This document shows, piece after piece, positions 15,977 to 24,715 of a stretch of 64,000 nucleotides of DNA. Source of the stretch: JAVKLU01 sp031538895 (lineage in GTDB: Bacteria; Pseudomonadota; Gammaproteobacteria; Burkholderiales; Burkholderiaceae); contig JAVKLU010000071.1 of assembly GCA_031538895.1 (NCBI GenBank), positions 1-64,000 of the forward strand, written 5' to 3'. Position numbers and translations under genes: made by a program. The notes beneath the pieces were generated by a model. The model was not told where the DNA came from. It ran no database searches and worked only from the letters and a program-made list of their open reading frames with translations. Position 1 is the first letter of the stretch. Every line of letters begins with the position of its first letter.

Positions 15977-17365
15977 ATGTCTATTCATGCTCCTATTGTT
16001 ATTGTTGGTGCTGGTCACGCAGGGGCCACTCTTGCGCGTGATTTGGCTCTGCACGGCATAAGTCCGGTTGTGTTAATCGGAGACGAAGCTCAAGTTCCGT
16101 ATGAACGGCCCAGTCTTTCAAAAAATTTTTTGAGTCATGCTGATGCAGTGCCGATCAATGTCTGGTCAAGTACCCCCCAAATTCCTCTAGGCATTGAATG
16201 GCGAAATCAAAGTCGCGTCACGCGTGTCAATCGAGCTGCAAAAACGATACAAGTAATCAGTCTTTCATCTGATCTTTCATCAGATAGCGAATCCAAAGAA
16301 GAAGTCATCGCTTACCGTTATTTGGTATTAGCGACAGGAGGGCGGTCACGGCAGTTAAATCTTTCAGAGATGGCTTCTGGGATCAATAAATTAACCCAAC
16401 AAAAAATTCACAGCTTGCGTTCTGTCGCTGATGCACAAGCGATTCGTCATTCAATGCGTGTAGGGCAAAAATGGTTAATCATAGGCGCGGGGTTTATCGG
16501 TTTGGAAGTCGCTGCAACACTCACTATTTTTGGAGTTTCAGTGACGGTATTGGAATCAGGCAATCGTGTTTTAGGACGTGTTCCCAATTTGAAATTGACG
16601 CAGGCTGTCGCACAAATCCATCAACAAAAAGGCGTTAAGTTAGTGTGCGATATGAATTTAGAGGATTTATCGTGGAATGCTGAAACAAACTCTTTTAGGG
16701 TGCGTTATTGCGATACTAAAAAACTGCTGCAACATGGAGATAAGCAGGTATCTCAAATTGAATTTTTTGATCATGTTTTGGTCGGTATCGGCATACAAGC
16801 CAATAGTGAATTAGCCAAAGATGCCGCACTTGAGATGCAACAAAATTTTATCGTGGTTGATCCGTATTTATGCAGCAGTGATCCTAATATCTTCGCGATT
16901 GGTGATGTGACGTCGTTTGTTGATGAAAATCAGGCTGCCGTGACGCACCGTGAAACGTGGCACAACGCAAAAACACAGGCTGAGTTTTTAGCGCAGCATT
17001 TAAGCGTTTTGATGCAAAAAGGAGTCAAGGAAAAACCGTATGAAGTGATTCCGTGGTTTTGGTCAGATCAATTTGAATATTCGATTCAAGTGATGGGTTA
17101 TCCCAACCAGGCCACGCAAAAATACAGCCGTATTGATGTAAACATGGCAGATACCACGGTGCTCAATGTGAACAGTTTTATTGATTTTGGAGTGACCGAG
17201 GATCGGCGCGTGGTCAGCGTAGAAACCTTGAACACGCCATCGCAAGGGAGGGACGCAAAATTGGCGATGCGGGTGTTAGAGAAGAGCCTGATTCAGGGAG
17301 CCTGTTTTACGCCAGAAGAGTTGCAAAGCGCACCGCTAAAAAATTTGTTACGAGAAAAGTCATGA
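15977..17365 (+). CDS. FAD-dependent ferredoxin reductase-like oxidoreductase
   Basis: A 462-aa pyridine-nucleotide-disulfide oxidoreductase-fold protein. It has the FAD loop VGAGHAG (about 9-16), YERPSLSKNFL as in rubredoxin/ferredoxin reductases of oxygenase systems, the NAD loop GAGFIGLE (about 171-178), and the FAD-contacting AIGDV (about 311). It would pass electrons from NAD(P)H to the Rieske ferredoxin encoded at 19525 and on to the desaturase-like enzyme at 18370. Its stop overlaps the next start as ATGA. A 20-residue serine-rich insertion near residue 95 is unusual. Confidence 0.88.
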   Translation: MSIHAPIVIVGAGHAGATLARDLALHGISPVVLIGDEAQVPYERPSLSKNFLSHADAVPINVWSSTPQIPLGIEWRNQSRVTRVNRAAKTIQVISLSSDLSSDSESKEEVIAYRYLVLATGGRSRQLNLSEMASGINKLTQQKIHSLRSVADAQAIRHSMRVGQKWLIIGAGFIGLEVAATLTIFGVSVTVLESGNRVLGRVPNLKLTQAVAQIHQQKGVKLVCDMNLEDLSWNAETNSFRVRYCDTKKLLQHGDKQVSQIEFFDHVLVGIGIQANSELAKDAALEMQQNFIVVDPYLCSSDPNIFAIGDVTSFVDENQAAVTHRETWHNAKTQAEFLAQHLSVLMQKGVKEKPYEVIPWFWSDQFEYSIQVMGYPNQATQKYSRIDVNMADTTVLNVNSFIDFGVTEDRRVVSVETLNTPSQGRDAKLAMRVLEKSLIQGACFTPEELQSAPLKNLLREKS

Positions 17366-18345
17366 GTACGCGTATAGGTGTGAATCTGGATGGTGTGTTG
17401 GTACATGATGATTGTGCGCAGCTCACCCCGCACGCGGAGTGTGAGTGGGTTAAAAACTCGGGTGTTTTTGATTACATTGAAAAAAACTTAGCGCATGGCG
17501 AAGAGACTCTGCAAGGCTTTTCCTCCTACGCAAGCGCCGTACAAGCGCAAGGATTGTGTTATGAAGTGATGGGAGGGATTTATCGCGTGGGTGAGTCTGA
17601 TGCGCGTTGGCGCGAGGGTCTGGTATTAGCGCAAGATCAAGGCGCGCAATTATTTAATTGCCAAATATTTTCACATCACGCCGACGGACATTGCTTGAGC
17701 GCGCGCGAGGTCGCTGACTTCTTCTGCATGATGTTGGAGTTGGGGCACAAGGTGAATTGCTTGCCCAGCTTTGAAGTGCACGTCGATATGTGGAGCGAAC
17801 GCTTTAATGAAGTGTCCAAAGTCGGCGAACTGTTGGCGCGACGGGGCGTTGATTTGCGGCTCACCTTAGATTTGGCGCATTTGCTATTCAAATTGGGTAA
17901 TCCAGCTGAGTTGATGAAAAGTGGAATTGAGCCATCGCTTGCGTATGAGTTATTGCATCCAGAGAGCTCTGGCGCGTTATTTAAAGAGTGGTTGAGAAAT
18001 GGCTGGGTCGTGCACGCACACGCCCGCTCGGTCGCGTCTCCTGGCCCAATGAATCAGGCGATGAAACAAGCTAATGGTGACGCAGGGCGAGGAATTCAAT
18101 ATCCGTTCATTGCGCCTAATCACGAAACCGATTTTCATCAAATATGGCGCACCGATGCGATTGAGATTTGGCGTCAAGCAATCATGTTTTTAGCAAAAGA
18201 CGGGTCAATCTGTCCGCTGACAAATACCCTGCCACGAATCAGTAGTGAATTCTTGCCCTTTGCTGACTATGGTGGTGGTGCGCGTTACGATATTTTTTCG
18301 AACAACCTTGCGTGTGCGCAATGGTTAAGAGCAGTTTTTAACTAA
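17362..18345 (+). CDS. TIM-barrel protein, sugar isomerase/epimerase-like
   Basis: A 327-aa protein not firmly recognised. The segments FEVHVDMWSERF and LTLDLAHLLFK give Glu, Asp and His spacing like metal ligands of xylose-isomerase-like TIM barrels (AP endonuclease family 2 fold), and a late HAHARS could supply another His. It is translationally coupled (ATGA) to the reductase upstream and lies 24 nt before the desaturase-like gene. It may isomerise or hydrolyse the product of the oxygenase set; the true reaction is unknown. Confidence 0.55.
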   Translation: MSTRIGVNLDGVLVHDDCAQLTPHAECEWVKNSGVFDYIEKNLAHGEETLQGFSSYASAVQAQGLCYEVMGGIYRVGESDARWREGLVLAQDQGAQLFNCQIFSHHADGHCLSAREVADFFCMMLELGHKVNCLPSFEVHVDMWSERFNEVSKVGELLARRGVDLRLTLDLAHLLFKLGNPAELMKSGIEPSLAYELLHPESSGALFKEWLRNGWVVHAHARSVASPGPMNQAMKQANGDAGRGIQYPFIAPNHETDFHQIWRTDAIEIWRQAIMFLAKDGSICPLTNTLPRISSEFLPFADYGGGARYDIFSNNLACAQWLRAVFN

Positions 18346-18369
18346 TGTTTTTACAAAAAAATTTACAAA

Positions 18370-19413
18370 ATGTCTGATTACAAATTAAGCGATGTCGCGA
18401 CTGAACGAGCGCGCCAAAATGGCTGGGTCAACGCGCAATGGTTCAAGCCCGATGTATCGCGCCCGATGCTCAAAAATCTAATGCAAAGAAATAATAAAAA
18501 CGCACTACGTGATACTGCTTTGTGGCTGATTCTGTTGATCGCAAGTGGCACTTTAATGGCCTATTGTTGGCTCACGATGTCAAATTGGGTATGGCTGTGG
18601 CTGTTTATTTACAGTGCTTTGTATGGGGGAAGTTCAGATTCGCGCTGGCATGAATTTGGCCATGGGACACCCTTTAAAGATTCGCGCATCAATCCCATTT
18701 TGTATCAATTGGCTGCTTTTATGGTGTTGCGCCGCCCAACTCGATGGCGCTGGAGTCACGCGCGTCATCATAGCGAAACCTTAATTCGCGGATGCGATCC
18801 AGAAATCGCGTTACCAGTGCCACCGGTGTGGTGGCATCTCGTTTTGAATCTATTGGCATTGCACTCAGGAACACACGAAATTAAAGAAGTCTTGCGTAAT
18901 GCAATGGGCAAAATTAATAAGGAAGAACAAAGTTTTATTCCTAAAATGGAATGGTCAAAAGTCATTCGCGAGGCGCGTGTTTGGTTGTGTATTTGGTTGC
19001 TTGTCGGTGCCTTGGTTTATCTCACACAATCTTGGATTCCAATTTTATTGATCGGCACCCCGTCTTTTTTAGGCGCGTGGCTGTATACCTTTTTTGGTCT
19101 GACTCAGCACGCAGGTATGCCTGAAAATGTTTTAGATCATCGTAAAAATTGTCGCACGGTGATGATGAATCCGGTCTTTCGATTTTTGTACTGGAATATG
19201 AATTATCACTTGGAGCACCATTTATTTCCGATGGTGCCATATCACGCTTTACCGCGTTTGCACACAGTGATTGCCACCCAAAGCCCGACACCCTATACCA
19301 GTATCTGGGCGGCGTATCGTGAAATTATCCCAACGGTTTGGCGGCAAGGTCGCGAACCGAATTACGCGGTGACGCGATTTTTACCCGTAGTAAAGATTAC
19401 CGATCAGCAATAA
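18370..19413 (+). CDS. Membrane desaturase-like di-iron oxygenase
   Basis: A 347-aa member of the membrane fatty acid desaturase/hydroxylase superfamily, with three histidine boxes: HEFGH (94-98), HARHH (130-134) and HLEHH (280-284). Several hydrophobic segments are present (about 50-85 and 190-240). Family members use a di-iron centre and O2 to desaturate or hydroxylate, and some take electrons from a ferredoxin or rubredoxin. Sandwiched between a ferredoxin reductase and a Rieske ferredoxin inside an inositol operon, it is unlikely to be a housekeeping lipid desaturase. An oxygenase for an inositol derivative is inferred. Confidence 0.82.
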   Translation: MSDYKLSDVATERARQNGWVNAQWFKPDVSRPMLKNLMQRNNKNALRDTALWLILLIASGTLMAYCWLTMSNWVWLWLFIYSALYGGSSDSRWHEFGHGTPFKDSRINPILYQLAAFMVLRRPTRWRWSHARHHSETLIRGCDPEIALPVPPVWWHLVLNLLALHSGTHEIKEVLRNAMGKINKEEQSFIPKMEWSKVIREARVWLCIWLLVGALVYLTQSWIPILLIGTPSFLGAWLYTFFGLTQHAGMPENVLDHRKNCRTVMMNPVFRFLYWNMNYHLEHHLFPMVPYHALPRLHTVIATQSPTPYTSIWAAYREIIPTVWRQGREPNYAVTRFLPVVKITDQQ

Positions 19414-19480
19414 AGATGAAGAAACAGTTTTTATCCAGATGAATACTTTTATAAATTGATTTTTGCGACGAGTTGAAATG

Positions 19481-19506
19481 AACGACTTAAGAAGCGAACG
19501 ACTTAA
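19481..19506. repeat. 10-bp direct repeat before the Rieske gene
   Basis: AACGACTTAA occurs at 19481-19490 and 19497-19506 (period 16) in the gap upstream of the Rieske ferredoxin start at 19525. No Shine-Dalgarno is seen between it and the ATG. Confidence 0.75.
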
Positions 19507-19524
19507 ACATTAAAAAAATTACTT

Positions 19525-19839
19525 ATGAACCAAAAAATTTCAGTGTGTGCTTTGAATGATATTGATGATGAAGATGTTCGGCGTTTTGATCATGCCGGAA
19601 AAACGTATGCGATTTACCGCTTGAATAATCAGGTTTATGCAACCGATGGCCTGTGTACGCATGAGCAAGTACATTTGGCCGATGGTTTGTTAATGGACTT
19701 TGTGATCGAGTGCTCTAAACACAACGGCCGTTTTGATATTCGTGATGGCAAAGCGCTTTGCGCCCCCGTATGCGTGAATTTGACGTGTTATCCCTGTTGG
19801 GTCGAAGAAGGGCAAATTTTGATTGAGTTAACTCAATAA
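19525..19839 (+). CDS. Rieske [2Fe-2S] ferredoxin
   Basis: A 104-aa soluble Rieske ferredoxin of the NirD/BphF type. The cluster ligands are visible as Cys44-x-His46 and Cys63-x2-His66 with the intervening loop of 16 residues. It is a stand-alone electron carrier, not a domain of an oxygenase alpha subunit. It follows the desaturase-like gene and is two genes after the FAD reductase, so it probably delivers electrons between them. Confidence 0.93.
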   Translation: MNQKISVCALNDIDDEDVRRFDHAGKTYAIYRLNNQVYATDGLCTHEQVHLADGLLMDFVIECSKHNGRFDIRDGKALCAPVCVNLTCYPCWVEEGQILIELTQ

Positions 19840-19850
19840 TTTTTAATGGC

Positions 19851-19879
19851 GGTATTTATTTAGTAAAGGTATTTATTTA
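19851..19879. repeat. 12-bp direct repeat before iolC
   Basis: GGTATTTATTTA occurs at 19851-19862 and 19868-19879 (period 17), with the second copy ending one base before the iolC ATG at 19881. The duplication takes the place where a Shine-Dalgarno would be expected. Confidence 0.8.
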
Positions 19880-19880
19880 A

Positions 19881-21830
19881 ATGGTAACTATGTTGAATTT
19901 TCCGACTAATCGTAAATTTGATCTCGCATGTTTAGGGCGATTGGCGGTGGATTTATACGCCCAGCAATTGGGTTGCGCATTGGAAGATGTGAGCTCGTTT
20001 GCTAAGTATTTAGGCGGATCTTCAGCCAATATCGCATTTGGTGCAGCGCGCTTGGGAATTCGTTCAGCGATGATTTCACGCGTAGGCGACGAACAAATGG
20101 GGCGTTTTTTGCTACAACAATTACGTCAAGAAAATTGCGATGTCTCGCAAGTACAAATCGATCCGCAGCGTTTGACCGGTTTGGTGCTACTGGGACTTAA
20201 AGATCAAAATACTTTTCCTTTGTTGTTCTATCGTGAAAACTGCGCCGACATGGCCTTGGACGCTAATGCGATTGATGAATCCTTTATCCAACAATGCCGC
20301 GCCTTGTTAGTTACCGGCACGCACTTATCAACGCCGACGGTATTAAACGCATCGAAACAGGCCTTGGTATTTGCCAAAAAACATGATGTCATTCGAGTCT
20401 TAGATATTGATTATCGACCGGTTTTGTGGGGCTTGACCAAACGTGGTGATGGCGAAAATCGTTTTGTCGATAACGCTAAAGTGACGCATGATTTGCAGCA
20501 GCAATTGGACTGCTTTGAGTTGATTATTGGTACTGAAGAAGAGTTTCAAATAGCAGGTGGTCATGCCAATGACTGCGTCGCGTCTTTGCGTGCCGTGCGC
20601 ACATGTACGAATGCGGTTTTAGTGTTAAAACGCGGCGCCTTGGGCTGTTCGATTTTCCCTGATCAAATTCCAGATGTTTTGGATGATGCTTTGACAATAC
20701 TGGGTGAAAAAATCGAAGTTTTAAATGTGTTGGGGGCAGGGGATGCTTTTGCGGCAGGTTTGTTAAGCAGTTTATTGCAGGGCAAATCTTGGCAAGAATC
20801 TGCAGAGGTGGCCAATGCTTGCGGGGCGATTGTGGTTTCGCGTCACGCGTGCGCACCAGCGATGCCGACACCAGATGAATTAATGCATTGGTTTTCGGGC
20901 AATCGTCATGTGAAACCCGATCAAGATCGTCACTTGGCGCACTTGCATCGTGTCAGTGCCGCGCGTCCAGAGTGGCCCAAAAAATCACTCCATAAAGATG
21001 CGGCATTGTTTGTTTTGGCGTTCGATCATCGAATTCAATTTTTTCAATTAGCGCAAAGTTTGGGCAAAACTGAAGTTGACGTGATCGCATTTAAGAAAGT
21101 GCTGTTTGAGGCCGTTTGGCAACTTTCAAAACAACCCGAATTAGCAGGACAAATTGGTATTTTGGCCGATGATCAATATGGCCAATATGCGCTACAACAT
21201 GCTACAGGGCAAGGGTGGTGGATTGGCCGTCCGGTTGAACGTCCAGGGTCTTATCCTTTGGAGTTTGACAATGATTTATCTGTGGCGACGCAATTGATTC
21301 ATTGGCCCAAAGAACATGTGGTCAAATGTTTGGTGTTCTATCACCCTGATGATGCTCCGAGCATCCGCGCTCATCAAGAAGCGCGTTTGCTGGAGTTATG
21401 GCGCGCTACGCGTATCAGCGGGCATGAGTTGTTGTTGGAGATTATTCCGCCAAAATCAATCAATTCGTGTTCACTTGAAGATGTGGTATTGCGCAGCATG
21501 ACGCGTTTTTATAACTTAGGCTTAAAGCCGGAGTGGTGGAAATTACCGCTGATGGAAGCAGACAATTGGCGGCGTTTGAATCAGCTAATCCAGACCCGCG
21601 ATCCGTGGTGTCGTGGCATGGTGGTGTTGGGATTGAATCAAACCATTGCGCAATTATGCGAAGGTTTTTCTAAAGCAGATGCGCCTTTAATCAAAGGCTT
21701 CATGATTGGTCGTTCGATCTGGCACGATCCTGCACGGGCCTGGTTGAGTCAAGAAATTACCGATGCACAAGCCATTGAGCAAATCAAAAAAAATTTTTTA
21801 TATTTAGTCGATGCTTGGCACAACAGATGA
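19881..21830 (+). CDS. iolC: 5-dehydro-2-deoxygluconokinase fused to DUF2090 aldolase-like domain
   Basis: A 649-aa bifunctional protein. Residues 1 to about 335 are a PfkB-family sugar kinase (GGSSANIAFGAARLG near the N-terminus and the C-terminal GAGDAFAAGLL at about 284-294 with the catalytic Asp). Residues about 350-645 are a DUF2090 domain (VLAFDHRIQFF, TIM-barrel aldolase-like). The kinase phosphorylates 2-deoxy-5-keto-gluconate; the DUF2090 part is generally assigned the next aldol cleavage to malonate semialdehyde and dihydroxyacetone phosphate. This fusion is common in proteobacterial iol clusters and explains the lack of a separate iolJ. ATG 19890 is an alternative start. Confidence 0.93.
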   Translation: MVTMLNFPTNRKFDLACLGRLAVDLYAQQLGCALEDVSSFAKYLGGSSANIAFGAARLGIRSAMISRVGDEQMGRFLLQQLRQENCDVSQVQIDPQRLTGLVLLGLKDQNTFPLLFYRENCADMALDANAIDESFIQQCRALLVTGTHLSTPTVLNASKQALVFAKKHDVIRVLDIDYRPVLWGLTKRGDGENRFVDNAKVTHDLQQQLDCFELIIGTEEEFQIAGGHANDCVASLRAVRTCTNAVLVLKRGALGCSIFPDQIPDVLDDALTILGEKIEVLNVLGAGDAFAAGLLSSLLQGKSWQESAEVANACGAIVVSRHACAPAMPTPDELMHWFSGNRHVKPDQDRHLAHLHRVSAARPEWPKKSLHKDAALFVLAFDHRIQFFQLAQSLGKTEVDVIAFKKVLFEAVWQLSKQPELAGQIGILADDQYGQYALQHATGQGWWIGRPVERPGSYPLEFDNDLSVATQLIHWPKEHVVKCLVFYHPDDAPSIRAHQEARLLELWRATRISGHELLLEIIPPKSINSCSLEDVVLRSMTRFYNLGLKPEWWKLPLMEADNWRRLNQLIQTRDPWCRGMVVLGLNQTIAQLCEGFSKADAPLIKGFMIGRSIWHDPARAWLSQEITDAQAIEQIKKNFLYLVDAWHNR

Positions 21831-21847
21831 TTGCTTCTTAAGCCGAT

Positions 21848-21873
21848 TTTTATTCTTATTATTTTATTCTTAT
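21848..21873. repeat. 12-bp direct repeat running into the iolD start
   Basis: TTTTATTCTTAT occurs at 21848-21859 and 21862-21873 (period 14); the last two bases are part of the iolD ATG (21872-21874). There is no Shine-Dalgarno. Confidence 0.8.
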
Positions 21874-23758
21874 GACTACTGTTCGCTTAACTACTGCCCA
21901 AGCGGTGACGCGCTACCTGTGCGCTTTATCGATTGCAGATGATGATGCTCACAATTCCACCACTGTACCTTTTGTCAATGGCGTGTGGGCTATCTTCGGT
22001 CATGGCAATGTGGCAGGCTTAGGTGAAGCTTTATGGCAAACGAAAGATCGTTTACCTGTGCTGCGTGCGCATAACGAACAAGCAATGGCGCACAGTGCTA
22101 TTGCTTACGCCAAATCGCATTTTCGGCGGCGCATCATGGCGGTTACAACCTCGATTGGGCCGGGCGCAACGAATTTAGTGACTGCAGCTGCACTGGCGCA
22201 CGTCAATCGCATTCCGGTGTTGTTTTTACCAGGTGATGTGTTTTCCAGTCGTATGCCTGATCCAGTCCTGCAGCAATTAGAGTCGAATGAATCTGGCGAT
22301 ATTTCGGTGAACGATTGCTTGCGTCCGGTATCGCGTTATTTTGATCGAATTACGCGCCCCGAACAGTTGTTAAATGCACTGCCGCGCGCGATTTCAGTGT
22401 TAACTGATCCCGCACAATGTGGTCCGGTCACGCTGGCTTTGCCGCAAGACGTTCAATGTATGGCGTATGATTTTCCAGTGTCGTTTTTCACGCCAAGAGT
22501 CTTATGTATTGCGCGTCCGCAAGCTGATCAAGCTCAATTACAGGATGCCGTAAGTGTCATCAAAACGGCCAAAAAACCAATCATTATTTCCGGCGGCGGC
22601 GTCTTGTATTCACATGCCGGCGCGACGCTTGCACAATGGGCCAGTGATTTTGGCGTCGGCGTGACAGAAACTCAAGCGGGTAAAAGTTCATTGTCGTGGC
22701 AACATCCCTACAACTTGGGCGCAATCGGTGTAACGGGATCACCCTACGCCAATCAAAGCGTGCAAGAGGCCGATTTGATTATTGCGCTGGGGACACGCCT
22801 GCAAGATTTCACGACGGGTTCAAATATTTTATTTGGAGGCAAAAAAATTATCAGCATTAACGTGCAAATGATGGATGCTTTTAAGCAAAATGCTTTTCCC
22901 GTGGTTGCTGATGTGCAAGTCAGTTTGAATGCAATTCATCAATCTTTACGCGAGGCCAATTGGCAGGCTGATCGCGCATGGCAAACTTTGATAAAAAACA
23001 ATGCACAACAATGGCGCGATCAGGTTAACCAGATTACGCAAGACCCTAAGATAACGAATCCTAAAACCCAGGGTTTGCCATATGACGCGCATGTCATCGG
23101 CGCGGTGCGTGATTCTAAAACGGATAAGGCGATTCGCGATATCGTGGTGTGTGCGGCGGGGACTTTGCCTGCCGAGTTGCATAAATTATGGCGTGCCGAT
23201 CACGCTGGAGATTATCATGTGGAATACGGTTACTCCTGCATGGGTTATGAAATTGCGGCGGGTGTTGGTATCAAATACGCGCATCCAGAGGCGACTGTGA
23301 TTGTGATGGTCGGTGATGGTTCGTATTTGATGATGAATTCAGAAATTGCGACCTCGGTGATGTTAGGATTGCCCATTCTTATTGTGGTGCAAGACAATCG
23401 TGGCTATGGCTGTATTAACCGCTTGCAAGGCGCGACAGGCAGCGCCAACTACAACAATTTATTAACGCATTGCGTATCCGAAAAAGGCGTTGATGTGATG
23501 ATTGATTTTGTCGCTCATGCGCGCAGCTTGGGCGCGTATGCAGAAAAAATTTCGAATATCGCGCATATGAAAACTGCGATGGTGGCGGCGCGTCAACGTG
23601 GCGTGACCAGCGTTTTGGTGATTGACACCACTCCACACCAAACAACCGAAACGGGTGGGGCGTGGTGGGAAGTGGCTATTCCAGAAGTTTCCACTCGTGT
23701 AAAAGTCAATCAAGCACGTCAAAATTATGAAACACAGTTACAAAAACGCGCGCAGTAG
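21872..23758 (+). CDS. iolD: 3D-(3,5/4)-trihydroxycyclohexane-1,2-dione hydrolase
   Basis: A 628-aa thiamine-diphosphate enzyme that opens the inositol-derived ring to 5-deoxyglucuronate. It has the N-terminal Pyr domain with the conserved Glu in LRAHNEQAMAHSA, a central domain, and the C-terminal PP domain with the TPP/Mg motif GDGSYLMMNSE (about residue 480 onward). The YGYSCMGYEIAAGVG and NRGYGCINRLQ segments are characteristic of IolD. It lies between iolC and iolE. Confidence 0.95.
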   Translation: MTTVRLTTAQAVTRYLCALSIADDDAHNSTTVPFVNGVWAIFGHGNVAGLGEALWQTKDRLPVLRAHNEQAMAHSAIAYAKSHFRRRIMAVTTSIGPGATNLVTAAALAHVNRIPVLFLPGDVFSSRMPDPVLQQLESNESGDISVNDCLRPVSRYFDRITRPEQLLNALPRAISVLTDPAQCGPVTLALPQDVQCMAYDFPVSFFTPRVLCIARPQADQAQLQDAVSVIKTAKKPIIISGGGVLYSHAGATLAQWASDFGVGVTETQAGKSSLSWQHPYNLGAIGVTGSPYANQSVQEADLIIALGTRLQDFTTGSNILFGGKKIISINVQMMDAFKQNAFPVVADVQVSLNAIHQSLREANWQADRAWQTLIKNNAQQWRDQVNQITQDPKITNPKTQGLPYDAHVIGAVRDSKTDKAIRDIVVCAAGTLPAELHKLWRADHAGDYHVEYGYSCMGYEIAAGVGIKYAHPEATVIVMVGDGSYLMMNSEIATSVMLGLPILIVVQDNRGYGCINRLQGATGSANYNNLLTHCVSEKGVDVMIDFVAHARSLGAYAEKISNIAHMKTAMVAARQRGVTSVLVIDTTPHQTTETGGAWWEVAIPEVSTRVKVNQARQNYETQLQKRAQ

Positions 23759-23808
23759 TTGTCTCGTTTTTAATCCGTAATTTTTATTATTTTTAACCGT
23801 AAATTGAT

Positions 23809-24708
23809 ATGACAATCCGCATAGGCATTAACCCAATTTCTTGGTGTAACGATGATTTGCCTTCATTGGGTGGTGATACCACTCTTGATACGATTTTGAG
23901 TGAAGGTGCGCAAATTGGTTTTGAAGGTTTTGAGTTAGGTAATAAATTTCCCAAAGACGCGTCAGAATTAAAAGCTGTTTTGGGGAAATATAAAGTTGCG
24001 TGCGTCTCCGGCTGGTATTCAGGGAATTTGGCTCAGGGTGATCTTGCAGACGAATTTGTCGCGTGCATCGCGCACATGAGCAAATTACAAACGCAGGGCT
24101 GCAAAGTGGTGGTGTATGGTGAAGTCGCCGGCTCCGTGCAAGGCCAAATCGATACGCCTTTATTCAAGCGGCCACGTTTTTTGAATGGGCAAGAATGGGC
24201 GCGATATGGTGAAAAACTCAATCAGTTTGGCGCACACATCAAATCGCAATACGGTTTAACCTTGGCCTATCACCATCACATGGGTGCGTATGTGGAAGCG
24301 CCTTCGGAAATCGATTTATTGATGCAACACACTGATAAAAATTCGATCAGCTTATTGTTTGACAGTGGTCATTGTTATTTTGGCGCAGCGGCTAATAAAG
24401 AAGCTGTCCGGCCGCTGGATGTTTTAAAAAAACATAGTGCACGCGTGGTGCATGTGCATTGCAAAGACGTGCGCGCCGATGTGGTTGCGGCGAGCTTGAA
24501 TCAACAGTGGTCTTTTCTGCAATCGGTATTACAAGGTGCTTTCACGGTTCCAGGCGACGGGGCAATTGATTTTGCCCCCTTAATTGGAGTGTTACGCGAA
24601 AAATCTTATGCCGGTTGGTTAGTTGTTGAGGCTGAACAAGACCCCGCATTGGCGCCACCGGTTGAATACGCAACTAAGGGTTATCAAACTTTACGTGCGT
24701 TAATTTAA
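23809..24708 (+). CDS. iolE: Myo-inosose-2 dehydratase
   Basis: A 299-aa TIM-barrel dehydratase starting with IGINPISWCNDDLPSLGGDT, the diagnostic IolE N-terminus. Further family landmarks are GFEGFELGNKFP, YHHHMGAYVE, LLFDSGHCYFG and HVHCKDVR, which supply metal-binding Glu, His and Asp. It dehydrates 2-keto-myo-inositol to the trihydroxycyclohexane-dione used by IolD. Confidence 0.96.
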   Translation: MTIRIGINPISWCNDDLPSLGGDTTLDTILSEGAQIGFEGFELGNKFPKDASELKAVLGKYKVACVSGWYSGNLAQGDLADEFVACIAHMSKLQTQGCKVVVYGEVAGSVQGQIDTPLFKRPRFLNGQEWARYGEKLNQFGAHIKSQYGLTLAYHHHMGAYVEAPSEIDLLMQHTDKNSISLLFDSGHCYFGAAANKEAVRPLDVLKKHSARVVHVHCKDVRADVVAASLNQQWSFLQSVLQGAFTVPGDGAIDFAPLIGVLREKSYAGWLVVEAEQDPALAPPVEYATKGYQTLRALI

Positions 24709-24715
24709 GGTAATC

